A stretch of DNA of 64,000 nt, taken from the NCBI GenBank assembly GCA_018873245.2, contig JAEMBT020000008.1:15686090-15750089 (forward strand), read 5' to 3'. The position numbers and the translations under genes are program-made. Shown here in pieces: positions 1 through 12,500 of the stretch. The notes beneath the pieces are model-generated. The model saw nothing but the letters and a program-made list of their open reading frames with translations. It was not told the origin of the DNA and did not search any database. This DNA is from Archegozetes longisetosus (lineage: Eukaryota > Arthropoda > Arachnida > Sarcoptiformes > Trhypochthoniidae). The first letter of the stretch is position 1, and every line of letters starts with the position of its first letter.

Positions 1-3000
1 AACTAAAACCTAAAAACTGAATTTCATTGTAAGCTAATATTATGTTTGATAAAAAGCTGTCAAATAATGTTCTCGAAAAATCTTATTAAAAGCATGAATA
101 GTTTAATAATCTTTTTTGGTGTTCATTTTTGTAGAGAATACGGAGAAATGCATCGCGTAAACAATGACAAAAACGATTTCATTTATTTGTTAATCATCAT
201 TAGTAACCGGTTTTGGAGTAATTACATGCAAAACTGTCAATTGTTCAGACTTTGATTAACAAGTTATGCATTGAAAACAAAAACTCATGCAAATAATTGA
301 ATGCGTTCCCTAGTTTTACAATAAACAAAAATTTTGTGCTAACTCATTCTTTGATAAAAACGTTGCATTTCATATGAATATCAATTTTACTATAAGAATC
401 ACTATTTTGTTGCTCAAAGACGTTAACATTTTTTTATTGCGATTGAGCGGCAAGAAACTATTAAACTTTCATAATTTATATCATATCATATGTGAAGTTA
501 GTCCGCATTTTTGAGCGTAAGTAAGATTTGAAGTGAAAATTGCCTAAAGGCCACATATTTCTTCTATCGAATAGTTGCTAAAAGATACTGACTTGCAGTA
601 CAAGACATGTTAACTTAAACTATGCTGAAAACAATAATTATTATCATTATTTTATCGAAAATTCAGTAGAACCTAATCTGCGCGAATAATCAGACATGTG
701 ATTGGGCCCTCAAATAAATAAAGATTCCGATCAAAGAATGTAGAATCCAAATATTTCTCAGTTACAACAATAATTATTGCTAATGAAATGCTTATTTTAT
801 TCAATAACAATTACAATATTTGAAATTAAATAAACAGTAGATTAGATAAAGAGCAAGCTACTAATCAGCTCAAAATAACAGAATCTGAAACGTTTTTAGT
901 AGCGTCAGGCATTTCTGTCGAGCGGGTTTCTGCCGAAAGGGGTTTTACCAGTCAGTTTAGGCGAATCCCCGAATTTTTTCAACACATCAAATTTTAGTAT
1001 AAAACTTAAAAGGGACAATTTCGCTTAAATATTTGAAATTGCTCTGTAAAATGGTTGAGAGTCCAGGTAATAATTTAACCAAAGTGAAAAGTGAGAAGTC
1101 AACTCAGGTTAAGTCATTCTGGTGGAGAGACAGAGCTCCCGTGTGTGGCACTTCATAATGTTAAGTGAAAAACATGAATCAATGAAACCCAGGGACACGA
1201 AAATCAGTAGAAAAGTCGAGTTTCAGTTTGACTGCCGCATTAAAGCCCCCTAAGGCGAAAAGCTATTCGGAAGAAATGCAAGGAATCTGTTGAATATTAT
1301 TTTTAGTCGCATAACAAATTAATCGCTGTATCTATTAAGATTAGGTCACAATAAAAATCATACACGTGAGAACTCATAAACACAATAATTTCACTTTTGG
1401 CGATTAATCAGCTTGTGATAAAGTTGTTTTCTAGTGAAAACTCAAAGAGACCAATAAAAATCAAACACATATCAAGGCTCCTACTTAATCAAGGCTTCAA
1501 CAACTATGTTTATAAAAAATAATTGGTCATTTCAGAGAACAGATGATTTTGTGCAATTAACTATGCAAACAAATTACAAACATATAATTTGATAAAATGG
1601 AAATGATCGCAATAAAAGACAGCTTAATTATAAATATATTTCAATAGTTTTATCATATGTTTAGATAATGAGCTTATGACTCAATTTGACTGAAATGCTT
1701 GAATTTTGATGAGCAATATCGCAATGTTATTGCTTCAATCAATTAATTGCTACTTTATTTGAGACTTCGAACAGGACTCAAACCTCGCTCATGAGAGAGG
1801 CACGTTTTTATAGAGTTACTCCAATTAAACATTTTTTTGACCTATTTTGTAAATAAGTATCTATTATTGAAGGTTTTCGCAGATTGTAACTTTTACTGTG
1901 TATTCAATGGCAGAAATCGATTCGATAATTACAAAAAAGAACAGTTTTTACTTATAATGCATTTATGACATCCTAATAAAATTGAGTTGATTGGCAATAA
2001 AAATATCGGTCGCATGACTTAATTTTATGAATCTCTCAATGTTTAAAAGTGAAATCAACTCGACGCCAAACGAACTTAACATTTTAGCCAAGGTTGCACA
2101 GTGTTTGTCAAAATTCAATTTCTTCCATAAGTCAAGAGATTTCGTTTGAAGCAAAATATATTTAAATTTTTTTCTAATTAATAATAAGATACTCTATTTA
2201 AACATGATTGAAGAATAACATTGTAATCCTTGAGTTGCATAGTGTTATAGTGTGGAAAATACAGCTGTAAAGAGATTGTATTTAATAGAACTGAATAGAA
2301 TTCTAGTTAATTAAAAAAGCTATCATATTATCTAGAATTGGATTTTCATCACTTAATATGCATTCTCATACGTTTTATAATTATTTTAGAGTAAAAAATC
2401 TGAGCTTTTCGTTAATTAAATTAACATTACACGCTCTGAAAATTTGAAATCCACTCATCATTATTCATGCAGAATATTCTGTGAAATTCGCCACAAACAA
2501 CGATTGCAGAAAAAGTTTTAATAATTTAATTGCTTAGCAAAATGTTTTGTTTCTAGTAATTGCCTTAAAGAGTTATTTTCAATTACTTAATACACAAAAA
2601 TGAAATTATTTTCCTTAAAGTAGAGTTCACTGTGAGTTTTTCAAATAATCTAACTTAAACTAAAGTGATTTACTTTAATGAATCAAACTAATTTCATTAG
2701 GAATAAGGTTTCGTGGAATCATTTTGCTCTGTATTTACTCATTTTTATTTGCTGCTCTGGACTTATTACGTCTAATTATTAATTAGTTTAGAGATTTTTA
2801 TGACAAGTCAATTTGTTTTAATAAAGTCTAGCTTTTAAGCAGAAAATAAATCGCATACAAGAGTTGAATCAACCCTTTTCACGAAACAAATTAATTTTTA
2901 ACTAATTCATATTTTCCATTATAATAAGTGAAATAATAATTTGGAGTCAATTTTGGATTGTATCCAAATCTATGGACCATGAAAACTAATTGTTTTCACA

Positions 3001-5056
3001 TTGAAATTAAATATGTTTATATGCAGAGATTAATAATATTTTTGAACCCTCCGTTCAAAGTCACTTTATTCAAGTTATGAGTATTTACGTGAAACTTTTC
3101 CTCAACTTATTCAAACACGTAAATTCGTATAACTGATCTCAGTGTATATTTATTAGGCTTTAGTGTCCGTTTGCGAGGAACGTGAGTGGACATAAACAAC
3201 TAATCTAGCGTTTGGCTCGAAATCAAGAGCAAGTACATCATTGATGACCTCAGGATATTCATTAGCCTTGAATTTGACTTTTAAAAAATTTGAGCTATTT
3301 TTTTCGAAATCCTAAACTTTCTTTGAGGACCCCGATTAGAACTATTAGCGGAAAAAATTTAGCGCCATTTGAAAACTGAATTTTTAAACAAATTAAAGCT
3401 TAAGTTGTTATTAGTAATTTTTAAAAATGAATGCGCCACCGGCTCATCAACTTTTCTTGTGACTCGCTTTCTCAACTTTGAGTTTGTTCATTCTCCGAAA
3501 TATTATTAATTATTTCGTAAGTCATATTTAGATATTTACTGATTAGAGGGTAAAATAAACAGTTAATTGATTGATTTTTAGTTTTCAAATTTTTCACTTA
3601 ATACAAATGTTCTACAATTTGAAGGAAATAATAAGTAGGTTAAAAATGATAGTTCATTATACACTAAAAAAGAATTACCCAATTAATAATCGAATCTATA
3701 AAGTTGTGTATAAGTAAACTAAAGGATTATTAATCAATTGAATCAACTATTGAAGTGCTTCCCTTATCTTCAATTTTGTCAAAATATTAGTTGATTGCAA
3801 TCATTAATAACTATTAATTGCTTGTCTTTGGTTGCTGTCAACTGATTCAATGTTGTCTAAGATTAATCATAGTTTTGTTTTGGAGTCAAATTTGCTGACA
3901 GATAGAAGTGATACTCATTCTGTAAGTTGTGTCTACTGAAAGTCTGTTAGTTAAATGTTATTCAAATTAGCAGCAAATATTCATCATTTAAACAAATGAG
4001 TGAACATAAACTGAGCGAAACATCCGTTTTGAGCATTTATTTATGACTGAGGGATTACGCTTTGCATCAGATATGTATTTTTAGTAGTTTTGCAGACACT
4101 AACAAGTCGTATGAGACCAATTAAATATTTTTATAAACTTGCAAATAATAACTAAAAAACATTAAGGATAAAAATTACCAATTATTTCATAATGCTAGAA
4201 TTTTATCTCTAATTTACTTCGTCACTATCTCGCTCGTTTGAACAAATGCTGTAATTTACAGTTTTTCGCAATCGTTTTGACGGAAAGTCTGAGAACTTGA
4301 GGATAAGCTCTTGTTCAATAAATTGCTTGTGTTGCTTAAATCTGTATGAATTTTGTCTGTAAATAGCTTAATAAATCTTACATCACTTCGCATTATCATT
4401 CCTAAAGACAGACTTTCCTGCATAAATAAAGCAAAATATATGATTTTTTTCTCCTTTTTCCTTCATTGCAGACAAACTCCTTGAAAATATTTAATTTGAC
4501 AAAATGTCGAAAGAGAACGTTTTTAATTGAAAAGCTGCTAATGAATAATAGAGAGGTATTTGCATGTTTAGATTTGTTTTGATACTAAGCATCTTTGTGA
4601 TAATAGATTACCGAACTATTGAGTAAGTTAGAGATTTAGTATTGAACCCAAACTTTTATCACTAGGTATATATTTTGGATCAATCAATTTTTAATCAGTG
4701 AACGCATCAGTAAAAGTTTTGTTATTAGTTTTAGTATTTGGTGTCTCAGGAGAGAAGTGTTTAGTGCAGTTCTCAATTAGATTTAGTTAATATTCTAAAA
4801 TAAAATTAAAGTAATGGCAACAACTGTAATATGATGTTCTAGACTACCGCTAATACGATAGAGTGATACTCCATTAAAAAATTAAAGTTCTTTAGTCGAG
4901 GGCTTCAGTTCAAAAGACACGAAAGCTCAAGCTATTTGTTCCTGTAGCTCTTAAGCTATAAGCTCCAACAAGATATTTGTTCCAATCGTGAGCGTAAAGT
5001 TTTAGGTCTATTTTTGGAATTATAATTAAAATGCTTAATACGTTTTAATGAGAGTT

Positions 5057-5112
<56 letters not shown>

Positions 5113-6680
5113 GTTAAATGTTGAGCATCCTCGACATGAAGAATATAAGTTGAGCAATTTACACTTTTTTATCATTTATAATAAAGATTGACTTCTCTTG
5201 TGGCTCACTTGTAATGAAAACGGTTCACTCATACATTTATGTGCACTTACGATAAGTTAATTTATACCATAAATAGTCAATTCTTTGGTAGGATCAACAT
5301 TTTCTGTTTCTCACCACTGATTTTGGGCTGGTTTTCATAATTTTTTAAATCTAGTCATGTTAAATGACTCAATTCATTATACAGTTGCTGTATTGAAAAA
5401 GTAAATTTCAATTTTAATAGATTTTAGTGGAAACATATTTGAAAGCGATCATTAACATTTATTTTTAATAAGATTTAGATTCAATCGAACGAACAAAGGT
5501 GATCTTTATGACATGAAAGCAAGATAAGCAAATAGACAAATAATTGAATGTCATGTTCCTGATCATCATATGTTTAGCGTCAAAAGAGTGTTCAATTGCG
5601 CGCAGAGGCCTCTTCAGATTACTTAGCAGTTCAGGTGCATTGCACTTGACTTTGCGCCAAACAATTGCGACAATAGAATCAAATAAGAAGACTAAATCTT
5701 ATCAAATCAAAACAATTTACAAAACCATAAATCACGAAGTGATAGTAAGAACTATTAGTTAACTTGAACTTATCATTTCTAAATAGAACTGTGAGACCAG
5801 ACTTATGTCCAATCCACAACTTTTTATCTATTTTGCCTCAAAGCCAAGATAATGATTATCTCATTTTCTTTTAGTCCTCAACTTATCAGCCAAATCACTC
5901 CACAGATTATTAATAACAAAGTTACCAACAGAAATGCTCTCTTAGAGCAACAAATTTATTAATTATTGGTTCATTGAAAAATGCAACAAAAATATAATCA
6001 ATATATTGATTAAAATGCATTGAAAAAGGTTTGTTTCAATTACTTGCGAAGATAAAGTGATTTGAACACAATTTTTAAGTAGAATTTTTCACAATAATTA
6101 ACTTATTGCAGAAAATAGTTTAGCTCTAAAGCTCCGAAACCTCAATCATGTTTTCTCAATGTATTCGATAGTAGTCCAGTTCGTTTTTAATTATATTTGA
6201 TTCGCAACTCATTATCGAATTCTTGTGCTCACCTTAATGTAAGGTTAAAGTTATGCATATTTTAAGATTGCGCTCAAAACAAATAAGATATAAAAAAGAT
6301 TTATACGACATTGAAGGTAGAAATGTGTTTTTCTGATATGTTTCATAAGTCAGACATAAATTAGAAATAAGAAAATTTTGCAATAGACAAAATATGCAAT
6401 AATTCATGTGAGAATACGATATATTTATATAATAAGAGACAAGTTTTTTATGACTAAACTCGATAATCCGCAGAAAACACTGATTAATACAGCCTATTAT
6501 CGCTCCAATCATAAAATCGCTTCTTTTGTAGTGCCTTTTTTCTGGTAATTGACTCAAAATTATAAAACTCAATGTCAATTAACTGATTTAGAAGATAATA
6601 GTTTTAGCATAAAAGTTATCCGCTTTTCGCTAAAACGCTTGTCATCGCTTCAAAGATCATAGAAAACAGTGATTCAGTCA
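1..6680. other. Gene-free AT-rich stretch
   Basis: I find no open frame here with recognisable homology, a good start, or splice-flanked coding character. The frames present are short and rich in I, L, F, N and K, as expected by chance in AT-rich DNA. A slightly GC-richer patch lies at about 890–1280, but no frame stays open in it. The only clear structure is the GA array near 5.06 kb. It could be intergenic or an intron of a gene that starts outside the window. Confidence 0.6.
5059..5110. repeat. (GA)n microsatellite
   Basis: An almost pure run of about 26 GA dinucleotides, ending in GGAGG. In arthropods such arrays can bind GAGA-type factors, but there is no adjacent gene to support a regulatory role. 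Confidence 0.95.
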
Positions 6681-6681
6681 A

Positions 6682-7299
6682 TCATAAAGACTGCAACACT
6701 TGATATAATTGTTTTTTGTTAAAAAGTTCATTAAAGTATGTAAAAGTGTGTGTTTCAGTATAAGATATACTCGTTGGTGATCTGTGATCCAGTGGCAAAC
6801 ATTTGGTCTCATACTTGTCCTTGGCTTCGATCGAAGAGTCAATGAACAAATCAAGGACTTCCACTATTTCTAACCCAACATAACACGTACGCCATTCTCT
6901 CAAAGGATTTTTTATTTTTTTGGTCGACTGACAGCAAAACATCACCAAAAATAAAAAAGGCGCAATAAAAGTTCAAAGTTGTTGTCCTTCAAAAAATGAA
7001 AAGCAGCTGAACATAAAAAAATAACGATTATAGCATTTATGATGTAATTAGATTGGGCTCAACTCATAGCACTTATTAATCCAGTCTAACTTTCATAACA
7101 TTCAATTAGAAAAGCTCTTCATGTAGTAGGAGTTTAGAGGCGTTACGAACAGACCCAATTCAGTGTGACGGCTTTCCAGCTTCTTATCCATTTGTTTTAA
7201 TTGATTTCTATCGTTTACGACCCCCATTCGCAACTTATCTTTTCTTTTTTCAAGGTGTCTCAAGTTCAACGATTGCGACTCAATGGCAATTAATTGCAA
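6682..7299 (-). other. Two weak reading frames downstream of PAM16, unrecognised
   Basis: On the PAM16 strand and 3' of it lie two frames, 7299–7102 (65 codons, charged, with QLKQMDKKLESRHTELG) and 6948–6682 (88 codons, with EAKDKYETKCLPLDHRSP). Both are more GC-rich and polar than neighbouring noise. Neither begins with a well-placed ATG and I recognise no family. They could be PAM16 3' UTR, relics, or exons of an unrecognised gene. An ATTAAA-like signal on this strand lies near 7.2 kb, so the first may simply be 3' UTR. Confidence 0.2.
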
Positions 7300-7434
7300 A
7301 ACATTTTGCTAGTCATTAAATATTTACTTAAGACATATGAAAAATACTGAGTATATGACATATAACTACATTTGATGTGCAACTAAAACAATTTATAATT
7401 ATTTTCAACCTATTTGATAACACATTAATGATTT

Positions 7435-8988
7435 TCAAATATCCTCTGATTTATTTTTAGTTGATTTAGCTTCACTATTTGCTGATTCGTTTCCATAAAT
7501 ATTTTTCAACTCTTCGTCGATTCGTTCTTTGGCTCTCACGACCTGTTATTTCATAAATTAAAAGAAAAACTATTCAAATAAAACTGTTTAACGGTCTAAA
7601 AATATTATTTTTGACTTGGATTGAATCTTAAAATTTTAGAATTAAATTTAAAATGATTAGGCAAAAGAGCTGCTAAGATGGCATAAAGCATTCCCGCAGT
7701 TAATCCCCAAACTCGTGGAATGTCTTTGCGATCATCAGTGTAAACAGGTGTAGTCCAACCGGCTCTCCAATGAGTCGATCTCCAGTTTGTTTCCTGACAT
7801 AAACTTTTGAGAGGCACCAAAAATACACTCTCAACTTCCTCTCTATTAAAATTTAAGTCAATATCATTCAACTTGATATATCCTAAGACTGGGTAAACAA
7901 GAGACCCGTTGCGGGCCGGAAACGGATTAAGTACGCCATAAATTTTAATATTTTGCTCCTCGATACCAAGTTCTTCAACCGTTTCCCTGACAGCAGTGCG
8001 AACTGCTTCTTTATTATCATCGGCTTCTTCTAAACCACCTGGAAAACAAACTTCTCCCTTATGGTTTGATAAATTCATCGATCTTTGAGTTAGTAAAACA
8101 CTCGGCTCATTTTGCTCGTTATGACAAAAAGGCACTAAAACGGCAGCATTCGATGAGGCTTTTCTATCAGCCTTTGGACGACTTAGTTTTACGTTTTTCA
8201 ATACGTTGATACAATTTTCAATGTTCTGTTCACTTAAGGCATCTTCAAATACTTTGTCTGAGTTTTTGTTAATTGTTTGAAAACCACGGAACTGATTGAA
8301 TGGCATATAATTGTTGATTCTATCGACAATATGCATTCGGTTAATTGGGCAAATGGCTTGATAAGTCTTGTAATCAGCCAACAATCTTTCCACTAGTTGC
8401 CAGTTATTAATGGGTTTCTAATTATTTTCAAGTGTTTTTCAGAGCCGAAGCATTCATAGGAAGTCATATAGATAATCTAGATTTGATAAAATTGAGACAA
8501 ACCTTTGATTGCAAGTAAAACGATCCGCCCTTTGATTTGTCGTTTACGTTAAACAAATGATCATAATTTTTATTAACCAATTCTCTATCATTCAATTTAC
8601 TGCTTTCGATATTCAATATTTGTATCGCTTCCTATCAAACAAACAAATGGACGATAAATAAGAGATAAAAATAATTAAAAGAATGGATTACTTGTAAACT
8701 CATTCCTAGTTTTGCATTAGTAGCAGCTTCGCTGCCACCACTTCTTGAATCTCTTTGTTTGGCCGCCGCTTGACTTGCTATCAATCAATTAAAAGTATTT
8801 AAATTAACTGATAATTAGTTAGTTATTGATGAAGTTTGATGACTAACCGGCGAACTCTTGTCTCAAGGCTCTAGTGAAGGCCCGACCGACCACTTGAGCA
8901 CCTAATATTACGATTTGTGCCAAATATTTAGCCTATTATTCAATTACTAATTAAATTTGCGTTCAATTATTTGCTTCATACTTACCAT
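7435..8988 (-). CDS. PAM16: PAM16/TIM16 (Magmas), subunit of the mitochondrial import motor
   Basis: Five coding exons joined by GT–AG introns: 8986–8988 (the ATG alone), 8848–8932, 8692–8777, 8503–8631 and 7435–7542, giving 136 residues. PAM16 is the J-like partner of PAM18/TIM14 on the matrix side of the TIM23 translocase and restrains PAM18 stimulation of mtHsp70. The family is clear: an N-terminal hydrophobic segment ([18 protein letters not shown]) followed by ALRQEFAASQAAAK, then the degenerate J-domain with [28 protein letters not shown] and [13 protein letters not shown]. The HPD motif of true J proteins is absent, as expected. The C-terminus is Ser/Lys/Asn-rich and variable. Introns 1–3 are 53, 70 and 60 bp; intron 4 is 960 bp and holds the Nudix frame. 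Only ATG sits in the first coding exon, and its donor GTAAGT is strong. No intact AATAAA follows closely. Confidence 0.93.
7605..8336 (-). CDS. Nudix hydrolase, NUDT8/CoA-diphosphatase type, inside a PAM16 intron
   Basis: From the ATG at 8336 this single-exon frame encodes 243 residues. It matches the CoA-pyrophosphatase Nudix group (NUDT7/NUDT8, bacterial YeaB-like): LLTQRS, then [10 protein letters not shown], then the Nudix core [11 protein letters not shown] at residues 114–125 with the metal-binding Glu residues present. Further family marks are [19 protein letters not shown] and the C-terminal [10 protein letters not shown]. Family members hydrolyse CoA derivatives or nucleotide diphosphates; NUDT8 is mitochondrial. 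The frame is open upstream to 8417, just after an AG, so the N-terminus could be longer: translation may run in from a spliced upstream exon (see 8418–8502). The ATG at 8336 is a default choice. It lies wholly in PAM16 intron 4 on the same strand, stops 62 bp before PAM16 exon 5, and has no AATAAA before that exon. The exact substrate is not decidable from sequence. Confidence 0.88.
   Translation of the reverse strand: MHIVDRINNYMPFNQFRGFQTINKNSDKVFEDALSEQNIENCINVLKNVKLSRPKADRKASSNAAVLVPFCHNEQNEPSVLLTQRSMNLSNHKGEVCFPGGLEEADDNKEAVRTAVRETVEELGIEEQNIKIYGVLNPFPARNGSLVYPVLGYIKLNDIDLNFNREEVESVFLVPLKSLCQETNWRSTHWRAGWTTPVYTDDRKDIPRVWGLTAGMLYAILAALLPNHFKFNSKILRFNPSQK
8418..8502 (-). other. Candidate alternative 85-bp intron joining PAM16 exon 4 to the Nudix frame
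   Basis: PAM16 exon 4 ends in phase 0 at 8503 with donor GTTTGTC. An AG at 8418–8419 is followed at once, in phase 0, by the longest open extension of the Nudix frame ([11 protein letters not shown]...). The 85-bp length is typical for this locus, whose other introns mostly measure 51–79 bp. Use of this acceptor would give 101 PAM16 residues fused to about 269 Nudix residues. The polypyrimidine tract is weak. This is inference without transcript evidence. Confidence 0.4.
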
Positions 8989-9418
8989 TTGTCTCAATTA
9001 TTTAATTGCTATCCAACAGTATAAGTAAATTTGGCTAAAAGTTGTTGTTTGTTCAATTTAATTTGACGCACATTTTACAAAATCATATGTTTTCTAAAAT
9101 GACTGTTCATCATATCGATTGTGAAACACTATAATAATTCTACAATAATTTCTCAAAGTTTGTACACCGCTTCAAAAAATGATGAAATCCTTAGACCAGT
9201 CACGTAAAGAATGCATTTACAGTTTTTACAATATTTTCAAAACTTTACTAAAATATACGCCTAATTGATCAATGAATTAACGGAATTGAAATTTAAATTT
9301 TTAAGCTAATTAATCAATAATTAGATATGAATTTGATGACATTCAAAATCTTGATCGAATGTTAGGCAATAATCGATTATTTTGAATTTATATAAATTAG
9401 ATTATTTGTTAACAAAAA
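8989..9418. promoter_or_regulatory. PAM16 upstream region, UPF2 to PAM16 interval
   Basis: About 430 bp of AT-rich DNA between the PAM16 ATG and the UPF2 poly(A) signals. No TATA box or other motif stands out. It presumably holds the PAM16 promoter because UPF2, upstream on the same strand, ends just before it. Confidence 0.4.
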
Positions 9419-9428
9419 TTTATTTATT
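9419..9428 (-). terminator. Overlapping AATAAA poly(A) signals of UPF2
   Basis: On the minus strand AATAAATAAA lies about 80 nt downstream of the UPF2 stop codon at 9506, a normal distance for a cleavage signal. Confidence 0.6.
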
Positions 9429-9505
9429 AGTTTATATAACTTTTAATTTGAAAAATATTGCACTTTTTGGCAAATTTACATAAGTTTTTGAAGATACAGA
9501 CAATT

Positions 9506-12500
9506 TTATCGTTTCCTAAAAGAACGAGAACAATAAGTAAACAAAAAGTCAATAAAGAAAAGAATATAATTTGTATACTTATTTCCAAAGATGATGTCAA
9601 CATCTGGAACTCCTTTGGGGTGTTGATATCTTCTCTTGTGGTCTCTATTTAGATTGGCGACAGCAGGACTTGGGTTTCCCTTTTCGAGTTCTGCGTCTCT
9701 GTCTTCCATTTCTCTTCTCTCATTAATGTCAAGAATGAGTTTCTTAACGGCTTTCTTTTCAGCCTTTTCAGCTTCTTCTCTAGCTTTAAAGCTTAGAACT
9801 AGTTCTGAATCTATAGGAACGTCAACATTCTTGAGGACTGCTTTGTTTCCCTTCGTTCGTGTCATTATCGTAAAATTAACGGTGGAAACGTCTTCGTCAG
9901 GTATAGTATTAGTCACAGAGTCAGTAAAGGCTACGCTCTTTTTGCCAGTATTTCTATTGACTGGAATCACAATATCGGTATTGCTTCGAACCACTTCTTG
10001 ACTTCTAGAGATCAAGCTCTCACTCATGAGTTTATCGAAATCTTTTAGAAAATCGTCGTCTTCTGGACAGTGAATAGTTTTTGGCCCACTATCACGTGAC
10101 TCGATTCTTTGTGCGTAATCCGCATCCGATGGATAGTTGGCATCGCTTTCACTTCCTTCGTCTGTTGTGGTTGTTTTTTGGTGAAATTCCAACTGCTGTT
10201 CGAGTGGATATTCGTATTCATCTTCTGACTCGCTTTCCTGATGTGAAGTCTCTTCAGTCACGGATTCAATTTCTTGGTCTTCTTCTACTTCTGCAATAGG
10301 CCTCAATCCGGAACTTTGCTCATCATTTGTTCGCTCTAATTCCGGTTCACTTTCAAGTTTAAAATTAGGCAAAACTTCTTGAACTTTTGGTGTCAATTCC
10401 TTAAGCAGTTCTTCTACGCATTTATTCGCCGACTCATAAGAATTAGCGAATTTGAATTTTGGTCTCAACAATAGAATTGCGTCTTTGAACAAATAGTCCA
10501 ATGAGAATGGGAATGGATTGTCGTCATCATAGATTTCATTCGATTTCTTAAACCAATAATATCTCTGTTAAATAATGAATAGCTGATTAGAAAAAATTTT
10601 GATGCAGTTTTAACTCTATATCAAACTTAATCAGTAAATACCTGAAAGAAGTATAAAAAGCAGTCGAGTTTTTTCTTAGCCAGACCTGAACTAAAATATT
10701 GTCCACAAGTTTCCAATAGCTGACAGGTAAGTCTTAATCTGATGAGGTTTTCGGGCGGATCTAATTCACAATAAACTGAATGATCATAAATAATACCGTA
10801 AGTGACAAATGTATAAAGAACTTTGAAAACAACGGATGAATCGACGAGTCGATAATTATATAGTTCTCCAAGAAATCGAGCCATTGAGACTCTCCTCTGA
10901 TTAAACTTTGGAGAATTTACTTCCATTCCCAAACGGATGTCTTCAAGCACTCCATCGATAACTTGAGGTGTGATCCAGTCTTGAAAGGCATTCAGACCAG
11001 CAAGTAAATTAGCAACACAACGAACGTTATAGAACTTTACATTCCATATGGCTGTCAGACATTTGATAGTATACGATGAAATCTCTGGGTCATCCCAGTT
11101 CAATTTACGAATTTGTCTCAATATTTTATCGACATTTGTTTTCGCCAGATCGTAATAAAGAAGTTTACGAATGTATTCCTGCATTGGAGGTCTTTCTATT
11201 CGTGTAATCTTCAAAAAAAGTAGTCGATTATCACAAAAATGAATCAGTCAGAAAGTATTTAAAACTTATATTCTATATTAAACTCACAGCTTGTGATTCG
11301 GGAGGATTTGCGAAATAGTAAGCATTCTCAATCATTGTTATGTATCTAGAATCAAATGGCAGAAGAGCTTTCTTTCTCATCATTTGGTCCAAAAGAAGTT
11401 TTGTTCTAAGATGTGAATCATTTGAACGAAATAGAAATCGTCCACAAGTCTCCAGCAGATTGCAAGCCATCTCAATGTGATGGTGACGAAAGTCAGTTAA
11501 GAGCATCTGAAAAACCAATAAACAATGAGAAATTTTTTAAATGGCGTTTTAGAAATAGCATACTTTGAGGCAATGCAGAGCTTCTGATTTAGGAAAAATT
11601 TCAAACTTGACTAACTCCCCAATAAACCTGACATTCTTGACTTTACTTTCAATGTTTATTTGATCTTTTTTCCTGAATAAGAACCTAAAATCTTGTTTCA
11701 AAAGAGCCACGATATCAGTAGAGACGTGAGGCATAACAGGACTGATTTGTGCAACAAATCGAGCATAAAATGGTAATAAATCTAATCTAGTTCTCGGAAC
11801 TGTGAACAGAGCGCGAACCAATTTCTTGCGGTTATTTTTAGTGTTAAGGTTTGTGCAGAAATTGATGGCTGCCTTGTCGATCATATCTCTATTAACACAA
11901 TTGACTAAAGTGTTGAGAAATGCATCCAATAACACTTTGTTTGATAATCGAGTTGAGGTCTCTTTGCTCGAGTCTTCGTCACTATCATCTGCTTCAACGT
12001 CAGCACCAATTATTGGCAAGACTGCTTCCTCAATGTCATCTTCAGCTGTTTCTTCGTCTTCAAAATTGTATTCTGTCTCGTTTGGAGCATTTTCCGCATC
12101 ATTTGATTTCTCAGTCGTCTCCGAATCTTTGATTTCTTCTTCATTTTCAGTTTTTACTTCTTCTTTAGTTTCCGTTTTTTGTACTTTATTATCTCCATCT
12201 TTAACACTATCTTTATATAAAATCGATGGAATCAAGGCTTTTAAATCAGGCAAATGTTGATAGAAACTTCTGGTATCTTCGTCTTCCCAAAGGGCTCCCG
12301 ATTCGAACTCTGGTTGTCCTTTGAAACGATTAGAAACATCAAAATTCATGATGGAATTGCTCTCGTCGTTATCATCAGAAAAGTCTTGAAGATCTGGCGG
12401 TAAAACAGGAAGATCTTCATCGAGAATGTCAGCGAGTTGTTGAGTAGACGACCATAACTTCTGCCAATCTATTTGTTTGGCTTCAAATTTTTCTTTCCTT

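Noticed and set aside
1750-1810. tRNA-like T-loop word (complement of GGACTCAAACC)
   Set aside because: No anticodon arm, D arm or acceptor stem could be paired around it.
6234-6578. 114-codon minus-strand frame
   Set aside because: Very rich in I, L, F, C and Y with no domain pattern; consistent with AT-rich noise.
9506-9578. Reading UPF2 through to an NKYTNYILFF... tail
   Set aside because: A 63-bp GTATAC...TTTTAG intron explains the AT-rich tail and yields a GNKKR ending like the basic ends of other UPF2 proteins.
11802-12260. 152-codon plus-strand frame
   Set aside because: Antisense shadow of the Ser/Glu-rich linker of UPF2.
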